Part shown: in pieces, positions 24,834 through 33,619 of the stretch | Layout: every line of letters begins with the position of its first letter | Position numbering within the stretch: the stretch's first letter is position 1 | From: JAEINY01 sp942490535 | Lineage (GTDB): Bacteria > Bacteroidota > Bacteroidia > Bacteroidales > Marinilabiliaceae | NCBI GenBank assembly: GCA_942490535.1 | Contig: CALNXQ010000004.1 | Span: forward strand, 496,001-560,000 | Direction of reading: 5' to 3' | DNA length: 64,000 nucleotides | Notes under the pieces: generated by a model | Told to the model about the DNA's origin: nothing | The model's database searches: none | The model's input: only the letters and a program-made list of their open reading frames with translations | Program-made: the position numbers and the translations under genes

Positions 24834-27050
24834 ATGAAAACCTTTACTCTTCGAACGTTTCTGATGCTGTTCATTTTATTTACAGCATTTAACACCACCT
24901 TTCTACAAGGCCAAACCCGGGTCTTCGTGAAAACCAATGCGGATGGTGGTGTGGCCTTTACAGCCTATGGCGATCATGCTAGCTGGGCAACGGCAACAAA
25001 TGATCTGCAGGCCGCCATTGATGATTTATCTGCTCTATTGGATGGCGGTGAGGTCTGGGTGCAATCCGGAACCTATTATCCAACAGATGATATTCCTGGT
25101 GCACCTGGTGGAGATACCAAATACCAGTCGTTTATGCTCCGTAATAACGTCCGTATTATTGGTGGATTTGCAGGTACAGAGACCGAAATCACCCAACGCA
25201 CGGAATATGGTTATCAGGAAACGAATGCCACAATCTTGAGTGGTGAATTGCAAGAGGATGGCGATCCGGTGAACAATGCCTTTCATGTTATTTTTGCGGC
25301 GGATGGAACTGATGATACGGCTATATTAGAAGATTTTGTGATTACCCAGGGCTATGCTGAAAACGGGGTTCCCCCTAATGGTCGGGGAGGCGGTATTCAT
25401 GCCCGTTTTGGAGGTGTATTCAGATCCTGTTACATCGTGGGTAACTATGCCGAAAATGGAGGTGGTGTGTATACCTATAAAGGCGGTACATTTGAAAAAT
25501 GTATCATTGAATCCAATCTGGCACAGGAGGATTTGGCAGATCTGGAAGGTAAAGGTGGAGGCGTGTATGCCAATTTGGGCGGTACATTTACCAATTGTAT
25601 CATCCACTCCAACACCGCTTTTAATGGAGGTGGTGTGTATATAGAGCATAGCCTGTCGGATGGGCAAAGCGTCATACCTGAATTTATCAATTGTGCCATG
25701 GGAAATAACCAGGCCGGTAATAAAGGCGGCGGGATTTTCATCTTGAATGGCGGTAAAGTAATGAGTTGCCTGGTGGTGAATAATGAAGTACCTGATGTTA
25801 ATTCGGACGGAGAAGGCGGAGGTATTCATTTACAGGAAGGTGGTGAAATAGTGAATGGCACCGTTGCCAATAATCATACCTATGAAATTGGAACGGGTAT
25901 CTCCATTGATGATGGGGTGGATGACACACCGGATGGCCCTATACTATCCATCCAGAATACTTTGTTATGGGGCAATACACAAACTTTTTTTGGCGTAGCT
26001 AATCAATTTCACCCATCCATAAAAGTGAATTATTTATCTTTTTGTGCCATACAGGATTATACGCCAGGCGATCCGGATACGAATATGGGATTGGATGCTG
26101 CTAATGCCAGTGGACCCATGTTTTATCAACCCACTACTTTTGCAGGTTTGGCTGTCGACCCTTCACAATTTACTGAATTGGAGAATTCTGACTGGGGATT
26201 CGGATTGGATGCACCCGGACTCAATGCAGGTGATCCTGCTACAACAGGTTTGCCGGCTACTGATTTTGATGGTAATCCACGCGTTGTAAAAGAAATTGTT
26301 GATTTGGGTGCGGTAGAGACCTTATATTTCACCATCACACCTTCTGCCACCGGGGCAGGAACCATTGAACCCAATGTGCCGACAAATGTGTTAAGCAATG
26401 GATCATTGAATATTGTTATGACGCCCGATGCCGGCTATGGTGTTAAAATCGCCACTGATAATGATGCAGATATAAAGGAGCAAATCAATGAGAGTAATAC
26501 TTATGCCATGACATCCATTGTCGCGGATCATACCATAGTGGTGGAGTATGACCTTCAATATTCGGTTAATGTAACCGTTGGTGCCGATGGAGGTGTTGAT
26601 CATCCAGGTGAAAACAAAGTTATTATAGGAGAAGATTTTGTGCTTACCATTACCCCTGATCCGGGGTATGAAATCGCTACTTTTACTGATAATGGGACGC
26701 CTGTCCCTGAAGAGGATCTGGTTGTTGTTAGTGGGGGATTTGAATACACCATATCAGGTGTTTCAGGGAATCATGATCTGGATGTGACATTTTCAGTACC
26801 GACGTTATTATCAAATCCTGAGGTGCAGAAAATAATTCTGTATCCCAATCCGACAGCTGATCGTTTCTATATTTCGGGCACCGTAGGACTGGTCTCCATA
26901 TATAATCAACTGGGCCAACTCATCCGAAAAGTAAGTGAAGCCGATGCTCGAAATGGGGTGAATGTGATGGATTTGAATCCGGGTATTTACCTGGTTGAGT
27001 GTTTGTCGGAAGGCAAAACCAAAATAATTAGATTGGTGGTTAAGCGGTAA
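24834..27050 (+). CDS. Beta-helix surface protein with type IX secretion sorting domain
   Basis: 738 residues with a signal peptide (LMLFILFTAFNTTFLQGQ). Residues about 35-430 form a right-handed beta helix (polymorphic-membrane-protein/pectate-lyase-like), with repeating GGG-hydrophobic blocks such as NGRGGGIHARFGGVFRSC, AENGGGVYTYKGGTFEKC and GKGGGVYANLGGTFTNC. Two bacterial-repeat (Flg_new/InlB-like) modules follow (MTPDAGYGVKI, ITPDPGYEIATF). The last 75 residues are a type A C-terminal sorting domain (ILYPNPTADRFYISG ... GIYLVECLSEGKTKIIRLVVKR), which targets the protein to the type IX secretion system. Probably an adhesin or a surface structural protein; enzyme activity cannot be excluded. 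No T9SS machinery genes lie in the window. Confidence 0.88.
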   Translation: MKTFTLRTFLMLFILFTAFNTTFLQGQTRVFVKTNADGGVAFTAYGDHASWATATNDLQAAIDDLSALLDGGEVWVQSGTYYPTDDIPGAPGGDTKYQSFMLRNNVRIIGGFAGTETEITQRTEYGYQETNATILSGELQEDGDPVNNAFHVIFAADGTDDTAILEDFVITQGYAENGVPPNGRGGGIHARFGGVFRSCYIVGNYAENGGGVYTYKGGTFEKCIIESNLAQEDLADLEGKGGGVYANLGGTFTNCIIHSNTAFNGGGVYIEHSLSDGQSVIPEFINCAMGNNQAGNKGGGIFILNGGKVMSCLVVNNEVPDVNSDGEGGGIHLQEGGEIVNGTVANNHTYEIGTGISIDDGVDDTPDGPILSIQNTLLWGNTQTFFGVANQFHPSIKVNYLSFCAIQDYTPGDPDTNMGLDAANASGPMFYQPTTFAGLAVDPSQFTELENSDWGFGLDAPGLNAGDPATTGLPATDFDGNPRVVKEIVDLGAVETLYFTITPSATGAGTIEPNVPTNVLSNGSLNIVMTPDAGYGVKIATDNDADIKEQINESNTYAMTSIVADHTIVVEYDLQYSVNVTVGADGGVDHPGENKVIIGEDFVLTITPDPGYEIATFTDNGTPVPEEDLVVVSGGFEYTISGVSGNHDLDVTFSVPTLLSNPEVQKIILYPNPTADRFYISGTVGLVSIYNQLGQLIRKVSEADARNGVNVMDLNPGIYLVECLSEGKTKIIRLVVKR

Positions 27051-27083
27051 GATTGAGCATTGGAATCCGTATGAATAATTGAA

Positions 27084-27114
27084 AAAGCCTGGGAATTTAT
27101 GATTCTCAGGCTTT
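27084..27114. terminator. Terminator between converging genes
   Basis: AAAGCCTG (27084-27091) and CAGGCTTT (27107-27114), extended inside by GAAT/ATTC, with A/T runs on both sides. It can serve the beta-helix gene and, less well, selD. Confidence 0.6.
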
Positions 27115-27197
27115 CATCTTGTTAATTACCCCGTTCTTAATTACGGGGAATTGAATTTTATGAACAAAGGCTTTTATCCCTAATGTATATAGTAAAA

Positions 27198-28262
27198 CTA
27201 CTCCTCAACCATAACCACATGCTCACCCGCAGGTTCCAATACGCCAAAAGATTCCAATACCAGATCATACTGACGGGCTACTTCCATGAATGCCTCACGT
27301 TCCGGTAACTCCACAGCCACCAATAACCCACCACTTGTTTGCGGATCGCACAAGAGGTGTTTTTGATAGTCGGAGAGAGGTGATACTTTGTGGCCATAGC
27401 TGTCGAAATTCCGGAAGGTCCCACCCGGAAAGGTTTTGTGCTCCATGTAATAATCCAGGCCTGGGATGGTAGGTACTTTATGGGTTTTGATACGTGCTGA
27501 CAATTCACTTCCATCACACAATTCAATGAGGTGACCCAATAAACCAAATCCGGTTACATCTGTCATGGCTTTTACCCCTGGAAGTTTTCCCAGATCCTGA
27601 CCAATCTTATTCAAAGTAAGCATGGCGTTACGAGCGGTATCCAAATCATCCGGCTTGAGCAATCCTTTTTTCTGGGCGGTTGATAAGATGCCAACACCCA
27701 ATGGTTTGGTCAGGAAAAGCTCACATCCGGCCACCGCCGACGAATTCTTCTTAACTTGTTCGCGTGAGGCAATGCCTGTTACAGCCAATCCAAAGATCGG
27801 CTCCGGTCCGTCAATGCTGTGTCCGCCTGCGATGGCAATGCCCGCCTGGGCACAAGCACGTTTGGCACCTTCTAAAACTTGTCCGGCAATTTCCTCTGAA
27901 AGGGTGTTTACCGGCCAAACCAAGATAGCCACCGCCATTAAAGGTTGACCGCCCATGGCGTAAATGTCACTGATGGCATTTACAGCTGCAATGCCTCCAA
28001 AATCCAGGGGATTATCCACAATGGGCATGAAAAAGTCGGTGGTTGAGATCAGTACCTTTTCATCATCAATGGCATACACAGCAGCGTCATCCAACGTGCC
28101 ATTGCCCACCAATAACAGGGGATCAATCACTTCTGTTTTCGTCTGAGCCAAAATGTTACGGAGTACTTTGGGTGATATTTTACAGCCACAGCCTGCACCA
28201 TGTGAGTATTGCGTTAAACACACATTTTCAGGGGTGATGAGATTGGTATTTTGAGTTGTCAT
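27198..28262 (-). CDS. selD: Selenide, water dikinase (selenophosphate synthase)
   Basis: 354 residues. It makes selenophosphate from selenide and ATP, the selenium donor for selenium-containing biomolecules. The N-terminal active site is HGAGCGCKI with Cys25 at the position often occupied by selenocysteine (Cys17 in E. coli) and Lys28 (Lys20). Two conserved ATP-binding segments (DAAVYAIDDEKVLISTTDFF, GGHSIDGPEPIFGLAVTG) and the AIR-synthase-like halves are present. The start lies two bases after the mnmH stop, so the two form an operon. No selA or selB gene is visible here, so selenium use in this stretch points to tRNA modification only. Confidence 0.96.
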   Translation of the reverse strand: MTTQNTNLITPENVCLTQYSHGAGCGCKISPKVLRNILAQTKTEVIDPLLLVGNGTLDDAAVYAIDDEKVLISTTDFFMPIVDNPLDFGGIAAVNAISDIYAMGGQPLMAVAILVWPVNTLSEEIAGQVLEGAKRACAQAGIAIAGGHSIDGPEPIFGLAVTGIASREQVKKNSSAVAGCELFLTKPLGVGILSTAQKKGLLKPDDLDTARNAMLTLNKIGQDLGKLPGVKAMTDVTGFGLLGHLIELCDGSELSARIKTHKVPTIPGLDYYMEHKTFPGGTFRNFDSYGHKVSPLSDYQKHLLCDPQTSGGLLVAVELPEREAFMEVARQYDLVLESFGVLEPAGEHVVMVEE

Positions 28263-28264
28263 TG

Positions 28265-29293
28265 CTATAGAGATTTAGTATTGCTTTTCTTTTTCACCAG
28301 CAGTGCAGCATTGGCTTTTGCATTGCCATCGGATAAATTCAGGACTTCATACTGATCCCGATGTTGATCAATGCTATGTTGATAAGTCTTATCGTAATAT
28401 TCCAACAAGAGCTCCGCCACTTTGTGGTAGTTTTGGTGTTTATAACACTCCAGAATTTCAGTCATTCGTTTGTTTCCCAGGCGGCGTTCCAATCGACAAA
28501 TCGATTGGGCCATGGCATCGGCATTTAAGCTGGCGTAATCATCCACTAAGCGGTTAACACGGGCCTCCAGGGGTACTTCAATTTCAATGACCCGACTGTG
28601 ATTCATGGCCTGCCAGAAGGGATCGGGCAGATAGACTTTACCAATGGCTTTACTTTCGCCTTCAATCCAAATGGGTGTATCCAGGTGCAAATCTGCGAAG
28701 GTGTGATAGAGGTTATTCTGAAATTGCTGGGTGGTGGGTTGAGGGGCTTGTCCGATGCCTCCAAAAGCAGAGCCGCGATGACATGCTAATCCTTCCAGGT
28801 CAATGACTTGTTCGCCCATGGCGGCCAGTGCCGCCAAAATTTCGGTTTTACCACTACCCGTATGGCCTTCGATGACAATTAAATTAGTTGCTGTTGCTAA
28901 TTGTTCTAACAGATAGTTTCGATAGCCTTTATAGCCGCCGACTAATAAGCTGCATTGCAGGCCCACTTTCTCAAATAACCAGGCCATGGACTCGGAGCGC
29001 ATACCACCTCGCCAGCAATGCACCAGCAACTGATTGTCAACGGCCAATTCTTGGGCCTGGCGGGCAAAATCAGCCATTTTAGGCCCTACTATTTCCAAGC
29101 CCTTTAATACAGCGGTATCTTTACCGGTTTGCTTGTAGAGTGTTCCAACAATGGCACGCTCTTCATTGGTAAAGAGGGGCATATTAATGGCACCCGGAAT
29201 GTGTCCCTCCTCAAATTCACCGGGTGATCGTACATCGATAATCGGCGTACGCTTTGCTTCCTCAAGGAAATCTTTAGGAGCTAATTTCTTCAT
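28265..29293 (-). CDS. mnmH: tRNA 2-selenouridine synthase
   Basis: 342 residues from the ATG at 29293; an upstream TTG (29335) would add 14 residues but is less likely. It replaces sulfur by selenium on 2-thiouridine at U34 of tRNAs for Lys, Glu and Gln, with selenophosphate from SelD. N-terminal rhodanese domain with the loop Cys93 in VHCWRGGMRS, C-terminal P-loop domain with Walker A GHTGSGKT. It is the first gene of the selD operon. Its likely substrates include the six tRNA-Lys(UUU) genes in this window. Confidence 0.95.
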   Translation of the reverse strand: MKKLAPKDFLEEAKRTPIIDVRSPGEFEEGHIPGAINMPLFTNEERAIVGTLYKQTGKDTAVLKGLEIVGPKMADFARQAQELAVDNQLLVHCWRGGMRSESMAWLFEKVGLQCSLLVGGYKGYRNYLLEQLATATNLIVIEGHTGSGKTEILAALAAMGEQVIDLEGLACHRGSAFGGIGQAPQPTTQQFQNNLYHTFADLHLDTPIWIEGESKAIGKVYLPDPFWQAMNHSRVIEIEVPLEARVNRLVDDYASLNADAMAQSICRLERRLGNKRMTEILECYKHQNYHKVAELLLEYYDKTYQHSIDQHRDQYEVLNLSDGNAKANAALLVKKKSNTKSL

Positions 29294-29633
29294 GTTGTTG
29301 ATGATTATTGGAAGTAAAAAATATGCTTTGTTCAAGCAGCCAGTAAAAGTATAGTGTGTGAGGATGATTTCAAAACAGATGGGCAGAAACTTTCCGGATA
29401 TCGGGGATGAGTGGATTCATATGAAACAAGATTTGTTTCCTATCTTCGGAAGAAGAAGCTGCTTCCGAACCTAAACCATTGAATTTTGGTAAAAAAAGTT
29501 AAGAAATAAAAGGGGGGGATTCCAAACGGATGGAGTGTATTTGAAAGTATTTAATGGATTCAAAGAGGTGCATAGAACCCCAAAAAAAAATCCCGCCAGA
29601 AGCGGGATTTTTAATTTCTCAATAATGTGTTTT
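29294..29633. other. Spacer between mnmH and the M13 peptidase
   Basis: No gene. It contains a perfect 8-bp hairpin TTCGGAAG / CTTCCGAA (29445-29452 and 29462-29469) with a 9-nt loop, and the terminator at 29582-29612. Confidence 0.4.
29582..29612 (-). terminator. Terminator of the M13 peptidase gene
   Basis: On the minus strand AAAAATCCCGC (complement of 29602-29612) pairs with GCGGGATTTTT (complement of 29586-29596), running into a T9 tract. Perfect 11-bp stem. Confidence 0.8.
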
Positions 29634-31682
29634 CTACCAAATAACCGCACGCTTATCCGGTGCAATGTACAAGGCACTGGAAGCATCTAAATTAAAGGCC
29701 TCATAAAACAATTGGATGTTTGGCAGTGGACCATTCACCCGGTTAATACCTAATGAGTGAACGTCTTCTTTGGTCAATCGTAAAATTTCTTCATCGCGGA
29801 TGTTTTGTGCCCAAACGCGTGAGTAACCTAAAATAAACCGTTGGTCAGCTGTGAAACCATCAATTTGCTCAGGCTCTGCTTTCCCTTCCAAAGAATTTTT
29901 GAAAGCCTGGTGTGAAATACATAAGCCACCCAAGTCAGCAATGTTCTCTCCTAAGGAATATTCACCGTTGGCAAAGGTACCGGGTAGTACTTCAATGGCG
30001 TTGAATTGATCTACCAATACTTGGGTACGCTCTTCAAATAATTTGGTATCTTCAGCGGTCCACCAGTCATTCAGGTTACCTTCTTTGTCGTAGTAACGTC
30101 CTTTATCATCAAAACCATGAGTCATTTCGTGGCCAATCACCACACCAATGGCACCATAATTCACGGCGTCATCACCATCTAAATAGAAGAAAGGAGGTTG
30201 CAGGATCGCAGCGGGGAATACAATTTCGTTGGCCACCGGACTGTAATAAGCATTTACCGTTTGTGGGGTCATGTGCCACTCATCTTTATCCACAGCTTTT
30301 CCTAATTTGGACATGTCAAAGGCGAAGTCAAATTCACTGCTGGCCATTACATTACTCACATATGAGTCGGGTGTAATTGTCAACCCACTGTAATCGCGCC
30401 ATTTGTTAGGATAACCAATTTTTACGCGGATCGTTCCCAACTTCTCATGAGCTGCCTGTTTGGTCTCGGCACTCATCCACTCCAGTTGATCCACGCGCTG
30501 ACCAAATGCTACACGCAGGTTCTCAACCAATGTCTCCATGCGTACTTTCGCTTCGGGCGGGAAGAAATCAGCCACATATAATTGTCCAACAGCCTCGCCC
30601 AATGCGCCACTTGTAGTGCCCAATACGCGTTTCCAACGGGGTTCCTGGGCTTTTTTACCCGAAAGGGCTTTGCCATAAAATTCGAAATTGGCATCAACAA
30701 AATTACTGCTCAAGTAAGAAGCCGATTCACGCACCACGACGGCGGTCAGGAATGTTTTCCAGGTTTCCAGTGATTCGGACTGATACAATTTCGCGATTTC
30801 ACCCAGGAAATGGGGTTGAAACACGTTAATGTCACCAGGAGCCGGTACGTGAATACCTTCCAGGTACTGATTCCAAGGAAATTCCGGTGCCATTTTTACT
30901 AAACCGTCCACATCTGTTTTGTTGTAAGTTTTGTGGGGATCGCGGTTTTCCATGCGTGTATTGGACGCTTCGGCTAATTTTGTTTCAAAGGCCAAGATGG
31001 TCTCTGTCATTTTTGCGGCATCATCCTCAGCATTACCAATCAGACTAAATAAAGTCGTCATGTAAGTTTTATAAGCCTCACGCAATTTCACCGAGCGCTC
31101 GCTATCGTCCAGGTAGTAATCACGATCGGGCATACCCAATCCGCTTTGATAGATACCGGCAATGGTCATCTCACTGTTTTTCTGATCAGCCGAACTGAAA
31201 AAATAGAAAAGCGATGCGATTTGTTTGCGCTGCAAGGAACTGATCACCGTTACTAATTCCTCACGATTACTGATGTTGTTCACTTCATCCAACAGGGATT
31301 GAATAGGTGTAATGCCAGCTTTTTCAATGGCTGCTGAATCCATACCGGCGGCGAAGAAATCCCCGATTTTTTGGCTGATGGTACCGGGCGCTCCCTTTTC
31401 AGCAGCAGCCTTTTCAATCACTTGCTTGACATTCTCCCGATTCTCTTCGGCCAGCTTATCGAAACTGCCATAACGGCTTTTCGCATCCGGAAGTGGATTT
31501 TGGATCATCCAACCACCATTGGCATACTGATAAAAGTTTTCGCCGGGCTGCATGGTTAGATCCATATCAGCTGCTGAAAACACCGGCTTAACAAGTTGTT
31601 TGGTTTCCTTTGGAGTTGTTTGGCAAGCGCCTACTCCAATGGCTGTTGCCACAATAACTGGCAAGAAATGTTTTGTTCTCAT
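29634..31682 (-). CDS. M13-family zinc metallopeptidase (neprilysin/PepO-like), lipoprotein
   Basis: 682 residues from ATG 31682; the longer frame upstream would hide the signal peptide. A short hydrophobic start ends in VGAC, a lipobox. The catalytic zinc motif is HEMTH in VIGHEMTHGFDDKGR in the C-terminal third, with the third ligand Glu in SLGENIADLGG and the substrate-binding NAYY motif upstream. The usual C-terminal CxxW is replaced by AVIW. M13 enzymes cut small peptides outside the cytoplasm. The N-terminal M13_N helical region (DLTMQPGENFYQYANGGWM) is intact. Confidence 0.95.
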   Translation of the reverse strand: MRTKHFLPVIVATAIGVGACQTTPKETKQLVKPVFSAADMDLTMQPGENFYQYANGGWMIQNPLPDAKSRYGSFDKLAEENRENVKQVIEKAAAEKGAPGTISQKIGDFFAAGMDSAAIEKAGITPIQSLLDEVNNISNREELVTVISSLQRKQIASLFYFFSSADQKNSEMTIAGIYQSGLGMPDRDYYLDDSERSVKLREAYKTYMTTLFSLIGNAEDDAAKMTETILAFETKLAEASNTRMENRDPHKTYNKTDVDGLVKMAPEFPWNQYLEGIHVPAPGDINVFQPHFLGEIAKLYQSESLETWKTFLTAVVVRESASYLSSNFVDANFEFYGKALSGKKAQEPRWKRVLGTTSGALGEAVGQLYVADFFPPEAKVRMETLVENLRVAFGQRVDQLEWMSAETKQAAHEKLGTIRVKIGYPNKWRDYSGLTITPDSYVSNVMASSEFDFAFDMSKLGKAVDKDEWHMTPQTVNAYYSPVANEIVFPAAILQPPFFYLDGDDAVNYGAIGVVIGHEMTHGFDDKGRYYDKEGNLNDWWTAEDTKLFEERTQVLVDQFNAIEVLPGTFANGEYSLGENIADLGGLCISHQAFKNSLEGKAEPEQIDGFTADQRFILGYSRVWAQNIRDEEILRLTKEDVHSLGINRVNGPLPNIQLFYEAFNLDASSALYIAPDKRAVIW

Positions 31683-32311
31683 GTATGAACTATTAAGGTT
31701 TAGTAGCAGCGTAATTCGGCCACATCTCATACTTGAAATGAGTTCGAATAACCACTGTGAATTTATTTTCGCATAAAACATTTGGAATGCTGTTTCCCAG
31801 GCAGCATTGTGTCAAAATAAGTTAAAAGGATTCAATCCACCAAAAAACCTGAATTCGATTGTCAATCGTAAGCAATCAGAGACTTTCTGTATCAATCAAC
31901 AATTAAATATCTCGCTTTCGAAATAAATACATGAGAAGGTCAATCATTATAAGGGAGGCAAGGTGCCGGAGGAAAACAATCATACGTTTTTCTCTATACG
32001 ATGCATTAACAAGGGCTGAAAACCTTAGACAAAAAGGTTGGAAAGGACCAGTTCTCAGATTGACGAATACAATAATAGTCCTCTAAAATAACTGACAAAT
32101 CAGCTGCTTACGATAATTTTCATAAAGGTATAAAACCTTTATAAAGACTGATTGTTTAAACAGTCATAAGGGATTGTTTAATATTATTTAGATGATATAA
32201 AACAATTCTTTCAAATATTTTGTTTTTAGGACTGAATTTAGATTTGGTATAAATAAAGGTGGTAATTATATTTGCCGCTTCTTTAATTTAGAATAAATTA
32301 ATATAAGCTAT
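31683..32311. other. Spacer with the promoter of the E2/E1 operon
   Basis: 629 bases. Apart from the promoter at 32243-32274 I see no gene, RNA or terminator for the rightward side. Confidence 0.4.
32243..32274 (+). promoter_or_regulatory. Promoter of the E2/E1/flavodoxin operon
   Basis: TTTG (32243-32246), 20-nt spacer, TATATTTG (32267-32274), matching the Bacteroidota sigma consensus TTTG/TAnnTTTG at 38 bases before the ATG. Confidence 0.65.
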
Positions 32312-33619
32312 ATGTCAACATTTGAAATCTTAATGCCTAAAATGGGCGAAAGCGTTGAAGAAGCCACCATTACTAAGTGGTTTGTTTCGGAAGGAGATAC
32401 CATTCAGGAAGATGACGTACTTCTTGAAATCGCTACGGATAAGGTAGATTCGGAGATTCCTTCGCCTGTGGCTGGTACAGTAAAAGAAATTAAATACAAA
32501 ACGGATGATGTGGTGCCGGTTGGAGTGCCGGTAGCTGTGATTTTGCTGGAAGGTGCAGAGGATACGGATGAAGCGCCAAAGGCTAGTGCATCGGCAAAGT
32601 CCGCTGAGACACCGGTGGTGGCAGCAGCGGATTCAAGCGTAAAAAGTATTAATATCACATCGGATCGTTTCTTTTCGCCCCTAGTGCGCAGCATTGCCGA
32701 TTCGGAAGGTATTTCCATAGAGGAATTGGAGACCATTTCAGGAACAGGAAAAGAAGGAAGGGTTACTAAAAATGATATTTTGGGCTACCTCAAGAATCGC
32801 ACTTCAGGTACGCAGGTTGTAACACTTGCTGCCCCAGCCAAACCAACTGAGAAAGCACCGGCACCGGAAGAACGTAAAGAACAACCGAAGGTACATGTGT
32901 CTGTTTCGGCAGGTGATGACATTGTACAGATGGATCGTATGCGCAAGCTCATTGCTGATCACATGGTGATGTCGAAACAGGTATCGCCTCACGTGACTAG
33001 CGTGGTGGAAGCCGATGTTACAAACCTGGTTCTGTGGCGAAACAAGGTAAAAGATAATTTTCAAAAGAAATATGGTGAGAAAATTACCTTCATGCCGGTA
33101 ATTACAGAAGCGGTAGCACGTGCCTTGCGTGATTTTCCAGGAGTGAATGCGTCGGTGGATGGCGATAAGATCATCTACCGTAAACAAGTCAATGTGGGGA
33201 TGGCCGTCTCCTTGCCAACCGGTAACCTCATTGTACCGGTTATCAAGCAGGCCGATCAAAAAAATCTGGTAGGATTGACCGGCGATATCAATCGCTTGGC
33301 AAATCAGGCGCGTGAGAATAAACTTTCACCGGATGATATCCAGGGAGGAACCTTCACCATCACCAACTTCGGCTCTTTCAAGAACATTATTGGGACTCCT
33401 ATAATTAATCAACCGCAAGTGGCTATTCTCGCCGTTGGTGCCATTGAGAAAAAGCCGGCTGTGATTGAAACCCCTACCGGTGATGTGATTGGTATCCGCC
33501 ACAAAATGTTCCTGTCCTTATCCTATGATCATCGCGTGGTTGATGGTGCATTGGGAGGAGGCTTCCTACGTCGGGTAGCGGATTACCTGGAAGCGCTTGA
33601 TATCAATCGTGAAATTTAA
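32312..33619 (+). CDS. 2-oxoacid dehydrogenase E2 (dihydrolipoamide acyltransferase)
   Basis: 435 residues. It moves acyl groups from E1 to CoA on a swinging lipoyl arm. The lipoyl domain carries the modified lysine Lys44 in EIATDKVDSEI; after a flexible A/E/P/K-rich linker follows the peripheral subunit-binding domain (SPLVRSIADSEGISIEELETI) and the catalytic domain with HRVVDGA (His407, Asp411). It resembles branched-chain type E2 (BkdB-like) more than pyruvate E2, but the substrate is not certain. Start of a three-gene operon; no E3 (dihydrolipoamide dehydrogenase) in the operon. Confidence 0.93.
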   Translation: MSTFEILMPKMGESVEEATITKWFVSEGDTIQEDDVLLEIATDKVDSEIPSPVAGTVKEIKYKTDDVVPVGVPVAVILLEGAEDTDEAPKASASAKSAETPVVAAADSSVKSINITSDRFFSPLVRSIADSEGISIEELETISGTGKEGRVTKNDILGYLKNRTSGTQVVTLAAPAKPTEKAPAPEERKEQPKVHVSVSAGDDIVQMDRMRKLIADHMVMSKQVSPHVTSVVEADVTNLVLWRNKVKDNFQKKYGEKITFMPVITEAVARALRDFPGVNASVDGDKIIYRKQVNVGMAVSLPTGNLIVPVIKQADQKNLVGLTGDINRLANQARENKLSPDDIQGGTFTITNFGSFKNIIGTPIINQPQVAILAVGAIEKKPAVIETPTGDVIGIRHKMFLSLSYDHRVVDGALGGGFLRRVADYLEALDINREI

